The position numbers and the translations under genes are program-made. A stretch of DNA of 64,000 nt from Isoptericola sp. AK164 (GTDB taxonomy: Bacteria > Actinomycetota > Actinomycetes > Actinomycetales > Cellulomonadaceae). Of the stretch, positions 26,681 to 36,722 are shown piece by piece (positions within the stretch are counted from its first letter, which is position 1; each line of letters starts with the position of its first letter). The notes beneath the pieces are model-generated. The model searched no databases. It saw only the letters and a program-made list of their open reading frames with translations, and was not told the DNA's origin. The stretch spans positions 3,100,001-3,164,000 of the forward strand of contig NZ_CP119106.1 in assembly GCF_029643425.1 (NCBI RefSeq), written 5' to 3'.

Positions 26681-27442
26681 ATGAGCCTGCCCACCGGCGA
26701 CACCTTTGCCGTCGACACGCGCGAACGCTGGCGCACCATGAGCCTGACCGAGGTCTGGCTGCGCCCGGGCGACTGGTACCACCCTGCGGTGGACGCCGTG
26801 GTCGAGGCGATCATCGACGGCAGGTCGCCCGAGGCTCCCGCGCACCGCCTCGGCGGGGCACGCAGCGCCGCCGGCATCGGCCTCGACGAGACCCTCGAGG
26901 ACGTCGCCTGCCTGTACCGCACGGTGGGCGCCCCCGTGGACGTCGACGTGGTCCGCGGCGCGGCGCTGGGCTGGGTGCAGGGCCGTGACGGTCGCCCCAC
27001 CCTGAGCGGGGTGCGCGATCCGGCGACCGGCCTGCCGACCGCCGACTACCTCGGTGAACGGCTCCGCGAGACCTACGGCCGGGCGGCGCGGGACACCGCC
27101 GCGGTGACCGACTCGCACTGCCTCGTCGTCGTCGACGTCGCGGTCGAGGCTCTCGACCCGTGGCAGCGCATGGCGCGGGCCGCCTCGGTCGGCCGGACGC
27201 TGGACCAGGTCTTCGGCGACGGGCACCCCATGGCCTCGTTGAGCGACGGCGTCTTCACCGTGCTGTGCGAACGCACGCCCGACCTCCCCCGCCTGTCCCA
27301 GAGCGTGCGCCGCATCATCGAGCGCAACGCCCAGATCCTCGGGGTCGCCGAGACGATGCGGCGACCGGTCCGGGTGTGGATGGAGCGGCTGCCGCAGGAC
27401 CACGCGGCGGCGCTGAACCTGCTCGAGCACCTGCGGCGCTGA
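26681..27442 (+). CDS. Degenerate GGDEF-like protein
   Basis: This 253-residue cytoplasmic protein has an N-terminal helical region (1-105). The segment R-D-P-A-T-G-L-P-T-A-D-Y-L (about 117-129) is the usual opening of a GGDEF diguanylate cyclase domain. The catalytic GG(D/E)EF itself is absent: the corresponding place reads D-G-H-P-M-A-S-L-S-D-G-V-F, so cyclase activity is unlikely and a regulatory or binding role is more plausible. The ATG at 26681 has a GGGAG site ten bases upstream; an in-frame GTG at 26654 has none. The gene diverges from the sigma-factor fusion. Confidence 0.7.
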   Translation: MSLPTGDTFAVDTRERWRTMSLTEVWLRPGDWYHPAVDAVVEAIIDGRSPEAPAHRLGGARSAAGIGLDETLEDVACLYRTVGAPVDVDVVRGAALGWVQGRDGRPTLSGVRDPATGLPTADYLGERLRETYGRAARDTAAVTDSHCLVVVDVAVEALDPWQRMARAASVGRTLDQVFGDGHPMASLSDGVFTVLCERTPDLPRLSQSVRRIIERNAQILGVAETMRRPVRVWMERLPQDHAAALNLLEHLRR

Positions 27443-27490
27443 CGACGACGCCGGCCGGGGCGTCCGCCGCACGGATCGCCTACCTGACGA

Positions 27491-27526
27491 CGAGAGCCCG
27501 GACGGCTGGTGCCGTCCGGGCTCTCG
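27491..27526. terminator. Bidirectional hairpin terminator
   Basis: Perfect 15-bp arms (27491-27505 with 27512-27526) and a 6-nt loop lie between two convergent genes. Confidence 0.85.
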
Positions 27527-27541
27527 TGGTGCGGGCCGCCG

Positions 27542-27850
27542 TCAGGCCTGGCTGAACGTCAGGCAGTCGGCGTGGCGGTCGTCCTGCGGACCGGCGCCGA
27601 CGCGGATCGACGAGGCCGAGCACTCGAGATCCTTGTTGTGCACGCAGTCGAGGCGCTGGCACGCGCCGACGTGGGCGACGACCTTGTCGAGGCCACCCTT
27701 GGTGCCCAGCGGGATGAACGTCGCGCAGGCGGCGTCGCCGGGGACCCCGGCGATGGTGACGGCACCCGCGTGGCAGTCGTGGTCGTGGTTGTAGCTGCAG
27801 CCGTCCACCGAACACTCGGTGACCTCGGGCATCTCCATCAGCGTGGTCAT
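27542..27850 (-). CDS. DUF1540 cysteine-rich small protein
   Basis: This 102-residue protein has two DUF1540 repeats, each with a C-x(4)-C-x(7-8)-C-type cluster and C-x(n)-C partner. The first starts V-T-E-C-S-V-D-G-C-S-Y-N (about 10-45) and the second D-C-V-H-N-K-D-L-E-C-S-A (about 67-97). The Cys and His content suggests metal or Fe-S binding, but the function of the family is unknown. There is no signal peptide. A DtxR/IdeR-like palindrome lies about 95 bases upstream, which would tie it to iron status. Confidence 0.85.
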   Translation of the reverse strand: MTTLMEMPEVTECSVDGCSYNHDHDCHAGAVTIAGVPGDAACATFIPLGTKGGLDKVVAHVGACQRLDCVHNKDLECSASSIRVGAGPQDDRHADCLTFSQA

Positions 27851-27942
27851 GGCCGCTCCTCATGTCGCTGGATCTTCGCCGAACCATTTCGATGATAGAA
27901 GCAATTCCCCCTTCTCGCCTAGGAAGGGAATGCTTACTTCAG

Positions 27943-27961
27943 AAAGGTGAGGAGAGCCTTA
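27943..27961 (-). promoter_or_regulatory. Possible iron box (DtxR/IdeR-like)
   Basis: The 19-mer AAAGGTGAGGAGAGCCTTA, read on the minus strand, matches about 14 of 19 positions of the DtxR/IdeR consensus (TTAGGTTAGSCTAACCTAA). It lies upstream of the DUF1540 gene in an unusually AT-rich 150-base stretch (27870-28010). Confidence 0.4.
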
Positions 27962-28013
27962 CCGCACTATTGATGAATTCCGAAAGTCCGGTGTTTCGTC
28001 ATTCGTCGGGACG

Positions 28014-28481
28014 TCACGCGGACCGACCGCGCCCGCCGGAGGGTCGCCACAGCACCAGAGCGCCGCCGCGCTCACGGCGGGTGTCGACGTCGAGGCGCAG
28101 CTCGGAGCGCCGCACCCGCCGGCCCAGCGGGACGGCCACGACGTCGCCGCCGGACCCGGCGGCGAAGACGCGCCCCTCCGCCTCCTCGCGGGCGGCGATC
28201 AGCCCCGCGAGCTCGGAGAGCCGCCGCTCGAGCTGGAGGACCTGGTGCTCCAGGTCGAGGATCCGCTTGATCCCGGCGAGGTTGATGCCCTCCTCCTGGG
28301 CGAGGCGCTGCACCTCGAGCAGCCGCGCGACGTCGCGCCGCGAGTAGCGCCGACCCCTCCCCCGGGCACGCCGGGGGACCACCAGTCCGAGCCGGTCGTA
28401 CTGCCGCAGGGTCTGGGGGTGCATGCCGGAGAGCTGCGCGGCCTGCGAGACCGTGAGCACGGGTGCGTCGTCGGTGACCAT
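28014..28481 (-). CDS. hspR: Heat-shock repressor HspR (MerR family)
   Basis: This 155-residue MerR-type regulator has a helix-turn-helix in LTVSQAAQLSGMHPQTLRQYDRLGLVVP (about 9-36), R-Y-S-R-R-D-V wing and a coiled-coil region (about 60-100). The H-P-Q-T-L-R-Q-Y-D motif is diagnostic of HspR. It represses the dnaK operon by binding HAIR sites with DnaK as co-repressor, and two such sites are present upstream of dnaK here. It is the last gene of the operon, 34 bases after dnaJ. The C-terminal tail is longer and more basic than in the Streptomyces protein. Confidence 0.95.
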   Translation of the reverse strand: MVTDDAPVLTVSQAAQLSGMHPQTLRQYDRLGLVVPRRARGRGRRYSRRDVARLLEVQRLAQEEGINLAGIKRILDLEHQVLQLERRLSELAGLIAAREEAEGRVFAAGSGGDVVAVPLGRRVRRSELRLDVDTRRERGGALVLWRPSGGRGRSA

Positions 28482-28515
28482 CTCGACCTCCTTCGCGCCC
28501 TGAGGCTACCGGTGT

Positions 28516-29520
28516 CTACTGCGCGGCCTTGGCGGCGAGCTCGGCGCGCACGTCGCCCGTGTCGACCTCCGCGGCGAACTCCTCCAGCGCCTTCTTTGCC
28601 GAGCGGCTGAGCTTCTGCGGCACCACGACCTGGATCGTGGCGAGCAGGTCGCCGGTGCGCTTCTTGGTCGCGACGCCCCGGCCCTTGACCCGCAGCACCC
28701 GGCCCGACGGCGTCCCGGCCGCGACCTTGAGCCGCACCGTCTCGCCCGAGAGCGTCGGGACCTCGACGGTCGTGCCCAGCGCCGCCTCGGCGAACGTGAC
28801 CGGCAGGGTCATGCGCAGGTTGACGCCGTCCATCGTGTACACGGGATGGGTCTCGACGTGCACGGCGATCAGGAGGTCGCCGTCGGGCCCGCCGTTCATG
28901 CCCGGACGGCCCTTGCCGCGCAGACGGATCTTCTGCCCGTCGTGGACCCCCGCCGGGATGCGCGCGGTCATCGTCCGGCCGTCGACGGTCAGCTCGACCG
29001 TCGTGCCCTCGACCGCGGCGCGGAAGGGCAGCGTCGCGCGGGTCTCGACGTCGGCGCCCTTCTGGCGCTGCGGGCCGCCGAAACCGGCCGAGCGTCCGCC
29101 CATCCCGCCGCCGAACATCGAGCCGAGGATGTCCTCGAACCCGCCGGTCTGCTGGTACTGGACACGCGGCCCGCCCGGGCCGCCGGCCCGCCCGGCGCCG
29201 CCGCCGAACATCGAGCTGAAGACGTCCTCGAACCCGGCCTGGCCGGCGCCGCCTCCGGGGGCCCCGGCGAACCGGGCGCCGCCGCCGGCCATGGAGCGCA
29301 GCGCGTCGTACTGCTGCCGCTGCTCGGGGTCGGAGAGCACGGCGTAGGCCTCGCCGATCTCCTTGAACTTCGCCTCGGCGGCGGCGTCACCCGGGTTCTG
29401 GTCCGGGTGGTACTGGCGCGCCAGCTTGCGGTACGCCTTCTTCAGGGCCGCCTCGTCGGCGTCCTTGGGAACGCCGAGCGCGGCGTAGAAGTCCTTCTCG
29501 ATCCAGTCCTGGCCGGTCAC
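28516..29520 (-). CDS. dnaJ: DnaJ-type co-chaperone without zinc finger
   Basis: This 334-residue J-protein has a J domain at 10-75 with HPD at 38-40, a Gly/Phe-rich region (about 78-130, two F-E-D-(V/I)-x-x-S-M-F-G-G-G repeats) and two C-terminal substrate-binding beta domains (about 135-310). The four CxxCxGxG zinc-finger repeats of classical DnaJ are absent, and the protein has no cysteine at all in this region, so it is a class B (CbpA-like) J-protein. It would stimulate the DnaK ATPase. It starts with GTG at 29520, 118 bases after grpE, with a long hairpin between them. Confidence 0.93.
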   Translation of the reverse strand: MTGQDWIEKDFYAALGVPKDADEAALKKAYRKLARQYHPDQNPGDAAAEAKFKEIGEAYAVLSDPEQRQQYDALRSMAGGGARFAGAPGGGAGQAGFEDVFSSMFGGGAGRAGGPGGPRVQYQQTGGFEDILGSMFGGGMGGRSAGFGGPQRQKGADVETRATLPFRAAVEGTTVELTVDGRTMTARIPAGVHDGQKIRLRGKGRPGMNGGPDGDLLIAVHVETHPVYTMDGVNLRMTLPVTFAEAALGTTVEVPTLSGETVRLKVAAGTPSGRVLRVKGRGVATKKRTGDLLATIQVVVPQKLSRSAKKALEEFAAEVDTGDVRAELAAKAAQ

Positions 29521-29543
29521 GACGTTCCTTTCTCTGCGGTGCC

Positions 29544-29615
29544 CGCGAGATCGACGTACCCGGTCCCGGATCGACCCATGGTGGGTCGATCTCGGGCGGG
29601 TACGTCGATCTCGCG
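29544..29615. repeat. Compound inverted repeat inside the dnaK operon
   Basis: Outer perfect 19-bp arms (29544-29562 and 29597-29615, CGCGAGATCGACGTACCCG) surround an inner hairpin (about 29569-29591, GATCGACCC/GGGTCGATC). It lies between grpE and dnaJ and could attenuate transcription or mark an mRNA processing site. Confidence 0.75.
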
Positions 29616-29638
29616 AGCGGCTGCTCCGGGGTGAGCGG

Positions 29639-30291
29639 TCACTCGGGGCCGACGACGCCCACGCGGGCGGCGCGGACCACCTTGTCACCGATGCGGTAGC
29701 CGGGCTCGACCACCAGGTTGACCGTGGTGGTCTGCGCGTCGGCGTCCGTGTTGTGCATGAGTGCCTCGTGCACGGTCGGGTCGAACTCCTCGCCCACGGC
29801 ACCGAACCGCTCGATGCCGAACTTGCCGAGCGTCGCGTCGAGCTTCTCCGCGATCGCCGCCATCGGGCCCGACAGCTCGGCGTGCGCCTTGGCACGCTCG
29901 ATGTCGTCGAGCACCGGCAGCAGGGCCGCCAGGACGTCCTGGGTGCCCTGGGTGCGCGCGGCCTCCTGGTCGCGCAGCGCCCGGTTGCGGTAGTTCGTGA
30001 AGCTCGCCCGCTCGCGCTGGAGCGCGTCGAGGTTCTCGGCCGCCTCGGCCTTGGCCGCCAGCAGCTCGGAGTCCTCGGCGGCCTCGCCGGCGGGCTCGAA
30101 GTCGAGCGCCTCCAGCGGGTCGCCCTCGCCGGACGACGTCGCGGCGTCGTCGGCAGGCGTCCCGCCCTCGGTCGTCTCGCGCTTGTGGCCCGTGGCGGGG
30201 TCGACCTTGCGCTTGTCGCTGAAGTGGAAGGGGGTGTCCCCCGAGCCGGCGTTCTCCTCCGGCTCGGGGGTGCCCTGCGTCTCGTCGGACG

Positions 30292-30295
<4 letters not shown>
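29639..30295 (-). CDS. grpE: Nucleotide exchange factor GrpE
   Basis: This 218-residue protein has a long acidic, disordered N-terminus (1-75), a paired coiled coil (about 78-135, with F-T-N-Y-R-N-R) and a C-terminal beta domain ending [18 protein letters not shown]. The signature F-D-P-T-V-H-E-A-L is present. GrpE releases ADP from DnaK. It starts with GTG overlapping the dnaK stop (GTGA), so the two are translationally coupled. Confidence 0.96.
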
Positions 30296-32181
<1,886 letters not shown>

Positions 32182-32206
32182 GTTGGCTCCTTCGTTCGTG
32201 CGGGGG

Positions 32207-32227
32207 GTTGAGTCGTCTGCACTCAAC
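32207..32227. promoter_or_regulatory. HAIR operator 1 (HspR binding site)
   Basis: GTTGAGT-N7-ACTCAAC is a perfect inverted repeat with the 7-base spacer of the HspR-associated inverted repeat (consensus CTTGAGT-N7-ACTCAAG). It lies 26 bases upstream of the dnaK start. Confidence 0.93.
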
Positions 32228-32268
32228 GTAAGTCGCCGCCCGGCGCGTGTCCAGTCGAGAGGCGCGAA

Positions 32269-32289
32269 GTTGAGTCTGTCTGGCTCAAC
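32269..32289. promoter_or_regulatory. HAIR operator 2 (HspR binding site)
   Basis: GTTGAGT-N7-GCTCAAC has one mismatched pair, with the same 7-base spacer. It lies 62 bases from the first HAIR site, about six helical turns. Confidence 0.88.
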
Positions 32290-32349
32290 CTTGTCGAGGT
32301 CGTCGATATTCCCGCAGGTGGAAGGCGTGTTCGCCAGTGGTGAAGCGGG

Positions 32350-32514
32350 TCACACACCGGCAGCCGACCGGCCAGCAGAGCCAGGGCGAGCAGCAGGATC
32401 CGCCGCAGGCCGCACTCCGGGGGCGGCGTACGTCCAGGAGAACGCGCTCGACACCCCGACGAGGAGCGCCACGAGGTAGCTCGCGTAGCTGCCGCCCGCG
32501 ACGAGGCCGAGCAT
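32350..32514 (-). CDS. Possible small membrane ORF or gene remnant
   Basis: A 54-codon frame begins M-L-G-L-V-A-G-G-S-Y-A-S-Y-L-V-A-L-L-V-G, a good membrane helix, then turns into Pro/Ala/Arg-rich sequence. A second hydrophobic stretch (R-I-L-L-L-A-L-A-L-L-A-G) continues in another frame at about 32360-32400, which is what a frameshifted, decaying membrane-protein gene would look like. There is no clear ribosome-binding site. This is reported as a possibility only. Confidence 0.25.
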   Translation of the reverse strand: MLGLVAGGSYASYLVALLVGVSSAFSWTYAAPGVRPAADPAARPGSAGRSAAGV

Positions 32515-32552
32515 CCTGCCCCGGGCACCTGCGGCGGCCGACTACCCCGGGG

Positions 32553-33482
32553 TCAGAGCAGCTCGACCTTGTCGGCCTGCGGCCCCCGGTCGCTCTGGCG
32601 CACCGTGTACCGGACCCGGTCGCCCTCCTCCAGGTAGTCCTCGCCCCGCACGACCGACACGTGCACAAACAGGTCGTCACCGCCGGCGTCGGGCGTGATG
32701 AATCCGAAGCCACGGTCCGCGTCGTAGCGCGCGACGGTGCCCTCGCCCCCGCGCACCGGCCCACCGGACCGGGCGGGACGGTTCGAGCGACCACGGTCGG
32801 CGCCAGCGCGCGCTCCCCCGGAGCCGCGCACGAGCCGCACGTCGCGGGCGTTCGGCCCCCGGTCGCCGTCGACGACGTCGTAGGTCACCCGCGAGCCCTC
32901 GGCCAGCGAGGTCATGCCCGGGCCGAGCGCCCTGGCGTGGACGAAGAGGTCCTCGCCGCCCGCGTCGGGGACGATGAACCCGAAGCCCTTGGACTCGTCG
33001 AAGAAGGACACCGTGCCGTCCGCGCCGTCCGAGGCCGACCGTGCGGCCTCCGCGGCGAGCGGGAGCAGGTGGTCCGCCTGCGGCCCCTTCTCGCCGTCGA
33101 CGACGAGGAACGCCACACGCTGCCCTTCCGCGATCACGCCGCCGGTGACGATGGCCGAGCTGTGGACGAAGATCTCGCCGCGACCGTCGTCGGGCGTGAC
33201 GAACCCGTAGCCCTTGGTGGGCTCGTACCAGTTGACGCTGCCGAGCACGCCCAGGGCCGCGTCGGCAGGCTGGTCGCCCGTGACCCGGACGCGGCGGGCC
33301 TGCGGACCCCGGTCGCTGTCCTTCACCTCGAACTCGACGGCCTGCCCCTCGCGCAGCTGCTTCGGACCGTCGTCGCCGACGATCTCGGACGCGTGCACGA
33401 ACAGGTCCTCGGCGTCGTTCCCGCGGTCGATGAAACCGAACCCTCGGTCGGCGTCGAACCATCGGACAGTTCCCTGGTGCAC
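32553..33482 (-). CDS. Protein with four tandem cold-shock domains
   Basis: This 309-residue protein consists of four cold-shock domains at about 1-67, 79-140, 155-218 and 247-309. Each keeps RNP1-like (K/R)-G-(F/Y)-G-F-(I/V) and RNP2-like (D/E)-(L/I)-F-V-H motifs. The linkers are short except for a basic Arg/Gly/Ser linker of about 25 residues before the fourth. Bacterial Csp proteins are normally single 65-70-residue domains, so a four-fold protein could bind long RNA stretches or several sites. The GTG start at 33482 has GAGGAG six bases upstream; the frame upstream lacks homology. It lies upstream of the dnaK control region and is divergent from a fatty-acid desaturase. Confidence 0.93.
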   Translation of the reverse strand: MHQGTVRWFDADRGFGFIDRGNDAEDLFVHASEIVGDDGPKQLREGQAVEFEVKDSDRGPQARRVRVTGDQPADAALGVLGSVNWYEPTKGYGFVTPDDGRGEIFVHSSAIVTGGVIAEGQRVAFLVVDGEKGPQADHLLPLAAEAARSASDGADGTVSFFDESKGFGFIVPDAGGEDLFVHARALGPGMTSLAEGSRVTYDVVDGDRGPNARDVRLVRGSGGARAGADRGRSNRPARSGGPVRGGEGTVARYDADRGFGFITPDAGGDDLFVHVSVVRGEDYLEEGDRVRYTVRQSDRGPQADKVELL

Positions 33483-33748
33483 GGAGTGCTCCTCAATGTG
33501 GCGGATGCTGCTGTCTCCCAGTGTCCCCCGGGGAGGTAGCCGGGACAGCACGGAGTGGCCGATCGCACTCCCGCCGCCCGCGGCCGGAGCGTCACGTCCA
33601 GGTCGAGGAACGGGGACACGTGCACACGACGTTCACGAGACGCATGCTCCTCCGGTGCCCCGACCCCGTACGGTGGGGCCATCTGTTACACGAGCATCAC
33701 CCCACGACCGCGGCTGAGAAGTCGACACCCCCGACGACGAGGACGTCC

Positions 33749-34819
33749 ATGACTTCCGCCGCGCTGCGCGCCGACAACCCTGTCACCAGCACCTACGCCG
33801 CCCTGTCCCGCACCGTCCGGGACGCCGGGCTGCTGCGCAAGACCCCCCGCTACTACCTGTGGACGCTCGGCGTGCTCACCGCGGCGCTCGGCGGGATCGT
33901 CACGGGCTTCGTCCTGCTGGGCGACTCCTGGCTCCAGCTCCTCATGGCCGGCGCCCTGGGTCTCGTCCTGACCCAGTTCTCGTTCGTGGCGCACGAGGCG
34001 GCGCACAAGCAGGTGTTCGCCTCCGGCCCGGTGAACGACCGCGTCGGGCGGATCCTCGCCAACGGCGTGGCCGGCATCAGCTACTCGTGGTGGATGACCA
34101 AGCACACGCGCCACCACGCCAACCCGAACAAGGTCGGCAAGGACCCGGACATCGCGATGGACACCATCGCGTTCACCGAGGACCAGGCCCGGGAGCAGAA
34201 GGGCTTCCTGGCGCTGATCCACCGCTACCAGGGCTGGCTGTTCTTCCCCCTCCTGACCCTGGAGGGCCTGAACCTGCACGTCACGTCGATCCGTTCGCTC
34301 TTCACCGGCAAGCCGGACACGCTGCGCGCCCGGATCAACGAGCTCGTCGTCATCGGCCTGCGCCTGAGCCTGTACCTCGCGGTGCTGTTCGTCTTCCTGC
34401 CGGTCGGGCTGGCCTTCGCCTTCCTCGGCGTCCAGATGGCCGTCTTCGGTGTGTACATGGGCGCCTCCTTCGCCCCGAACCACAAGGGCATGAAGCTCAT
34501 CCCCGCGGACAGCAAGCTGGACTTCCTGTCCAAGCAGGTGCTGACCTCGCGCAACATCCGCGGTGGGTGGTGGATGAACATCCTCATGGGCGGCCTGAAC
34601 TTCCAGATCGAGCACCACCTGTTCCCCTCGATGCCGCGCCCGCACCTGGCCCGCGCCCGGGAGATCGTGCGCGAGCACTGCGCGCACCTGGGGATCCCCT
34701 ACACCGAGACGAGCCTGATCGCCTCGTACGGCATCGTCGTGCGCTACCTGAACCGGGTCGGCCTGCAGGCCCGCGACCCGTTCGACTGCCCGATGTTCCA
34801 CCAGCTGCGCAAGCTCTGA
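33749..34819 (+). CDS. Membrane fatty-acid desaturase
   Basis: This 356-residue integral membrane di-iron desaturase has the three His boxes: H-E-A-A-H at 82-86, H-T-R-H-H at 119-123 and I-E-H-H-L-F-P near 288. There are four predicted membrane helices (about 37-57, 62-82 and two at 205-245). It introduces a double bond into acyl chains of lipids, probably front-end or delta-9/omega type (linoleoyl-CoA/DesA3 relatives). It is divergent from the four-cold-shock-domain gene, and both fit an adaptation to low temperature, though joint control is only inferred. The start is set by homology and a GACGAGGAC site. Confidence 0.92.
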   Translation: MTSAALRADNPVTSTYAALSRTVRDAGLLRKTPRYYLWTLGVLTAALGGIVTGFVLLGDSWLQLLMAGALGLVLTQFSFVAHEAAHKQVFASGPVNDRVGRILANGVAGISYSWWMTKHTRHHANPNKVGKDPDIAMDTIAFTEDQAREQKGFLALIHRYQGWLFFPLLTLEGLNLHVTSIRSLFTGKPDTLRARINELVVIGLRLSLYLAVLFVFLPVGLAFAFLGVQMAVFGVYMGASFAPNHKGMKLIPADSKLDFLSKQVLTSRNIRGGWWMNILMGGLNFQIEHHLFPSMPRPHLARAREIVREHCAHLGIPYTETSLIASYGIVVRYLNRVGLQARDPFDCPMFHQLRKL

Positions 34820-34872
34820 CGCGCCGCTCCGCTGCGGACGCAGTCCGCCACCTGCTCGGATAGGTTCGGCGC

Positions 34873-35973
34873 ATGAGCCACCCTGCGGACCCCGTCGCGA
34901 CCGGACGCGGCTCGACGCTGCTGCGCTGGGGGCGCAAGGCGTGGGCGCTCGTCGGCATCGCCCTCGCCGCGGTCGCGGTCTACCTGCTGACGGGCGCGGT
35001 CTCCGGACTGTTCGTCCCGTTGCTCGTGGCGCTCGTGGTCGGCGCGCTCTTCGCCCCGCTGTGCGCGGTCCTCGCCCGTTGGGTGCCGCGCTGGTTGGCC
35101 GCGCTGGTCGTGCTGGCCGGACTGCTCGCCGTCGCCGTCGGGACGATCGGCCTCGCGGTCCGCGGCGTCGTCCAGCAGGCCAGCGAGATCGGCGCCCAGC
35201 TCACCGACGGGTTCGAGGCCCTCCAGGCGTGGGCCCAGGAGCTGGGTCTGACGCTGCCGAGCCTCACCGACACCACCGACGGGCTCCCCGAGTGGGGCAC
35301 CGCGCTGCTGTCGGGCTTCACCGCCCAGCTCGGGACGGTGTTCTCGGGCACGGCCGCGCTGGTCATGGGCACCTTCGTCGGCGTGTTCCTGCTCTACTTC
35401 ATCCTCGCCGACTGGGACCTGCTGATGCGGTGGACCTCCCGCAACATCGGCGTGGACCCGCAGGTGGGGGCGGGCATCATCGACGACGGCACCTGGGCGA
35501 TGCGCCGGTACTTCCTCGCGCTGACGGCCTCCAGCATCGTGGTGTCGATCATCGTGGGGCTCGCCGCCTGGCTGCTGGGCCTGCCGCTCGCGTTCACCAT
35601 CGCCGTGATCACCTTCATCACGTCCTACGTGCCGTTCCTGGGCGCGATCGTCTCGGGGGCGTTCGCGGTCCTCATCGCCCTGGGATCCGGCGGGCTGTTC
35701 GACGCCGTGGTCATGCTGGCGGTCATCCTCATCGCCCAGAACGCGGTGCAGACGATCATCCAGACGTTCATGACCCAGGGGGCCCTCAAGCTGCACCCGA
35801 TCGTCATCCTCGGCTCCACGATCGCCGGCGGCGCCCTGTTCGGCCTGCTCGGCGCGGCCCTGTCGACACCGGTCGTCGCGATCGTCATCAAGATCGTCGA
35901 GCGGTTCCGCAGCCTGGGCACGGAAGCGGGCCCGCCGACGTCGGCCCCGGGCACCGGGCCCGCGCCCGGCTGA
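34873..35973 (+). CDS. AI-2E family (PerM-like) permease
   Basis: This 366-residue membrane protein has a helix pair near 25-75, a helix at about 85-103, a long amphipathic cytoplasmic segment (105-165) and about four further helices. The family motif is I-T-F-I-T-S-Y-V-P-F-L-G-A-I-V-S-G (about 236-252). Late P-I-V-I-L-G-S-T-I-A-G-G-A-L-F-G-L-L-G is also typical. Family members are named after AI-2 exporter TqsA, but most are uncharacterised and some act as Na+/H+ antiporters. It starts 53 bases after the desaturase gene and may share its transcript. Confidence 0.88.
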   Translation: MSHPADPVATGRGSTLLRWGRKAWALVGIALAAVAVYLLTGAVSGLFVPLLVALVVGALFAPLCAVLARWVPRWLAALVVLAGLLAVAVGTIGLAVRGVVQQASEIGAQLTDGFEALQAWAQELGLTLPSLTDTTDGLPEWGTALLSGFTAQLGTVFSGTAALVMGTFVGVFLLYFILADWDLLMRWTSRNIGVDPQVGAGIIDDGTWAMRRYFLALTASSIVVSIIVGLAAWLLGLPLAFTIAVITFITSYVPFLGAIVSGAFAVLIALGSGGLFDAVVMLAVILIAQNAVQTIIQTFMTQGALKLHPIVILGSTIAGGALFGLLGAALSTPVVAIVIKIVERFRSLGTEAGPPTSAPGTGPAPG

Positions 35974-35982
35974 CCGCCGCGC

Positions 35983-36654
35983 TCAGCGCACGCGGGCGAT
36001 CGCGAACCCGTCCCAGCCCTTCGACCCGACCGTCTGCAGCACGGTCGCCTCCAGGCGCGGGTCCGTCCCCAGCTCGTGCAGGAACGCCCGCACGCCGGCG
36101 ACGTCCGGGCTCTGGTCCGACGGGTCGACGACCGCGCCGCGACGGACCACGTTGTCTCCGACGATCACGCTGCCGGACCGCGTCAGCCGCAGCGCCAGCT
36201 CCAGGTAGGCGGGCATGTTCGCCTTGTCGGCGTCGACGAACACCAGGTCGTACGGCTCGGTCCCGGCGTCGGCGAGCCCGGCCAGGACATCCAGCGCCGC
36301 ACCGACCTCGATGCGCACCCGCTCCCCCACGCCCGCCTCGTCGAGGTTCTCCCGCGCCACCTCGGCGTGCCGGGGATCGCGCTCGACCGTCGTCACGTGG
36401 CCCGCGGTCCCCACGGCCCGGGCGAGCCAGATCGTGGAGTAGCCGGCGAGCGTGCCGAGCTCGAGCACGCGCCGCGCGCCGGCGAGCTGCGCGACCAGCG
36501 CGAGGAACGCCCCCTGGTTCGGCGCGACGTCGATCGGCGGCAGGCCCCGCTCCCGTCCGCGCGCACGCGCCGCGGCGAGGACGTCGTCCTCGCCCACGAC
36601 CTCGTCGACCAGGTAGGCGTCGACCCCGGACCAGGCCTGCTCCGCGCTCGTCAT
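35983..36654 (-). CDS. Class I SAM-dependent O-methyltransferase
   Basis: This 223-residue enzyme of the CCoAOMT/catechol-OMT-like group has motif I L-E-L-G-T-L-A-G-Y-S-T-I-W (about 65-77), acidic V-E-R-D (about 91), metal-binding F-V-D-A-D-K (about 135-140) and a D-N-V-V-R-R-G segment. It methylates a hydroxyl of a small, probably phenolic, substrate in the cytoplasm; the substrate is unknown. The ATG at 36654 is preferred; an ATG four codons earlier at 36666 is possible. It is convergent with the permease gene, with ten bases between. Confidence 0.9.
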   Translation of the reverse strand: MTSAEQAWSGVDAYLVDEVVGEDDVLAAARARGRERGLPPIDVAPNQGAFLALVAQLAGARRVLELGTLAGYSTIWLARAVGTAGHVTTVERDPRHAEVARENLDEAGVGERVRIEVGAALDVLAGLADAGTEPYDLVFVDADKANMPAYLELALRLTRSGSVIVGDNVVRRGAVVDPSDQSPDVAGVRAFLHELGTDPRLEATVLQTVGSKGWDGFAIARVR

Positions 36655-36722
36655 GCTCTCGATCATGACACCGGACGGCCGCGGACGGTCCGTCGTGACG
36701 CCGCCGCACGTACGATCAGCAG

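Noticed and set aside
26681-27442. Active diguanylate cyclase
   Set aside because: The D-P-x-T-G-L opening is present but the GG(D/E)EF active site and the neighbouring catalytic residues are not.
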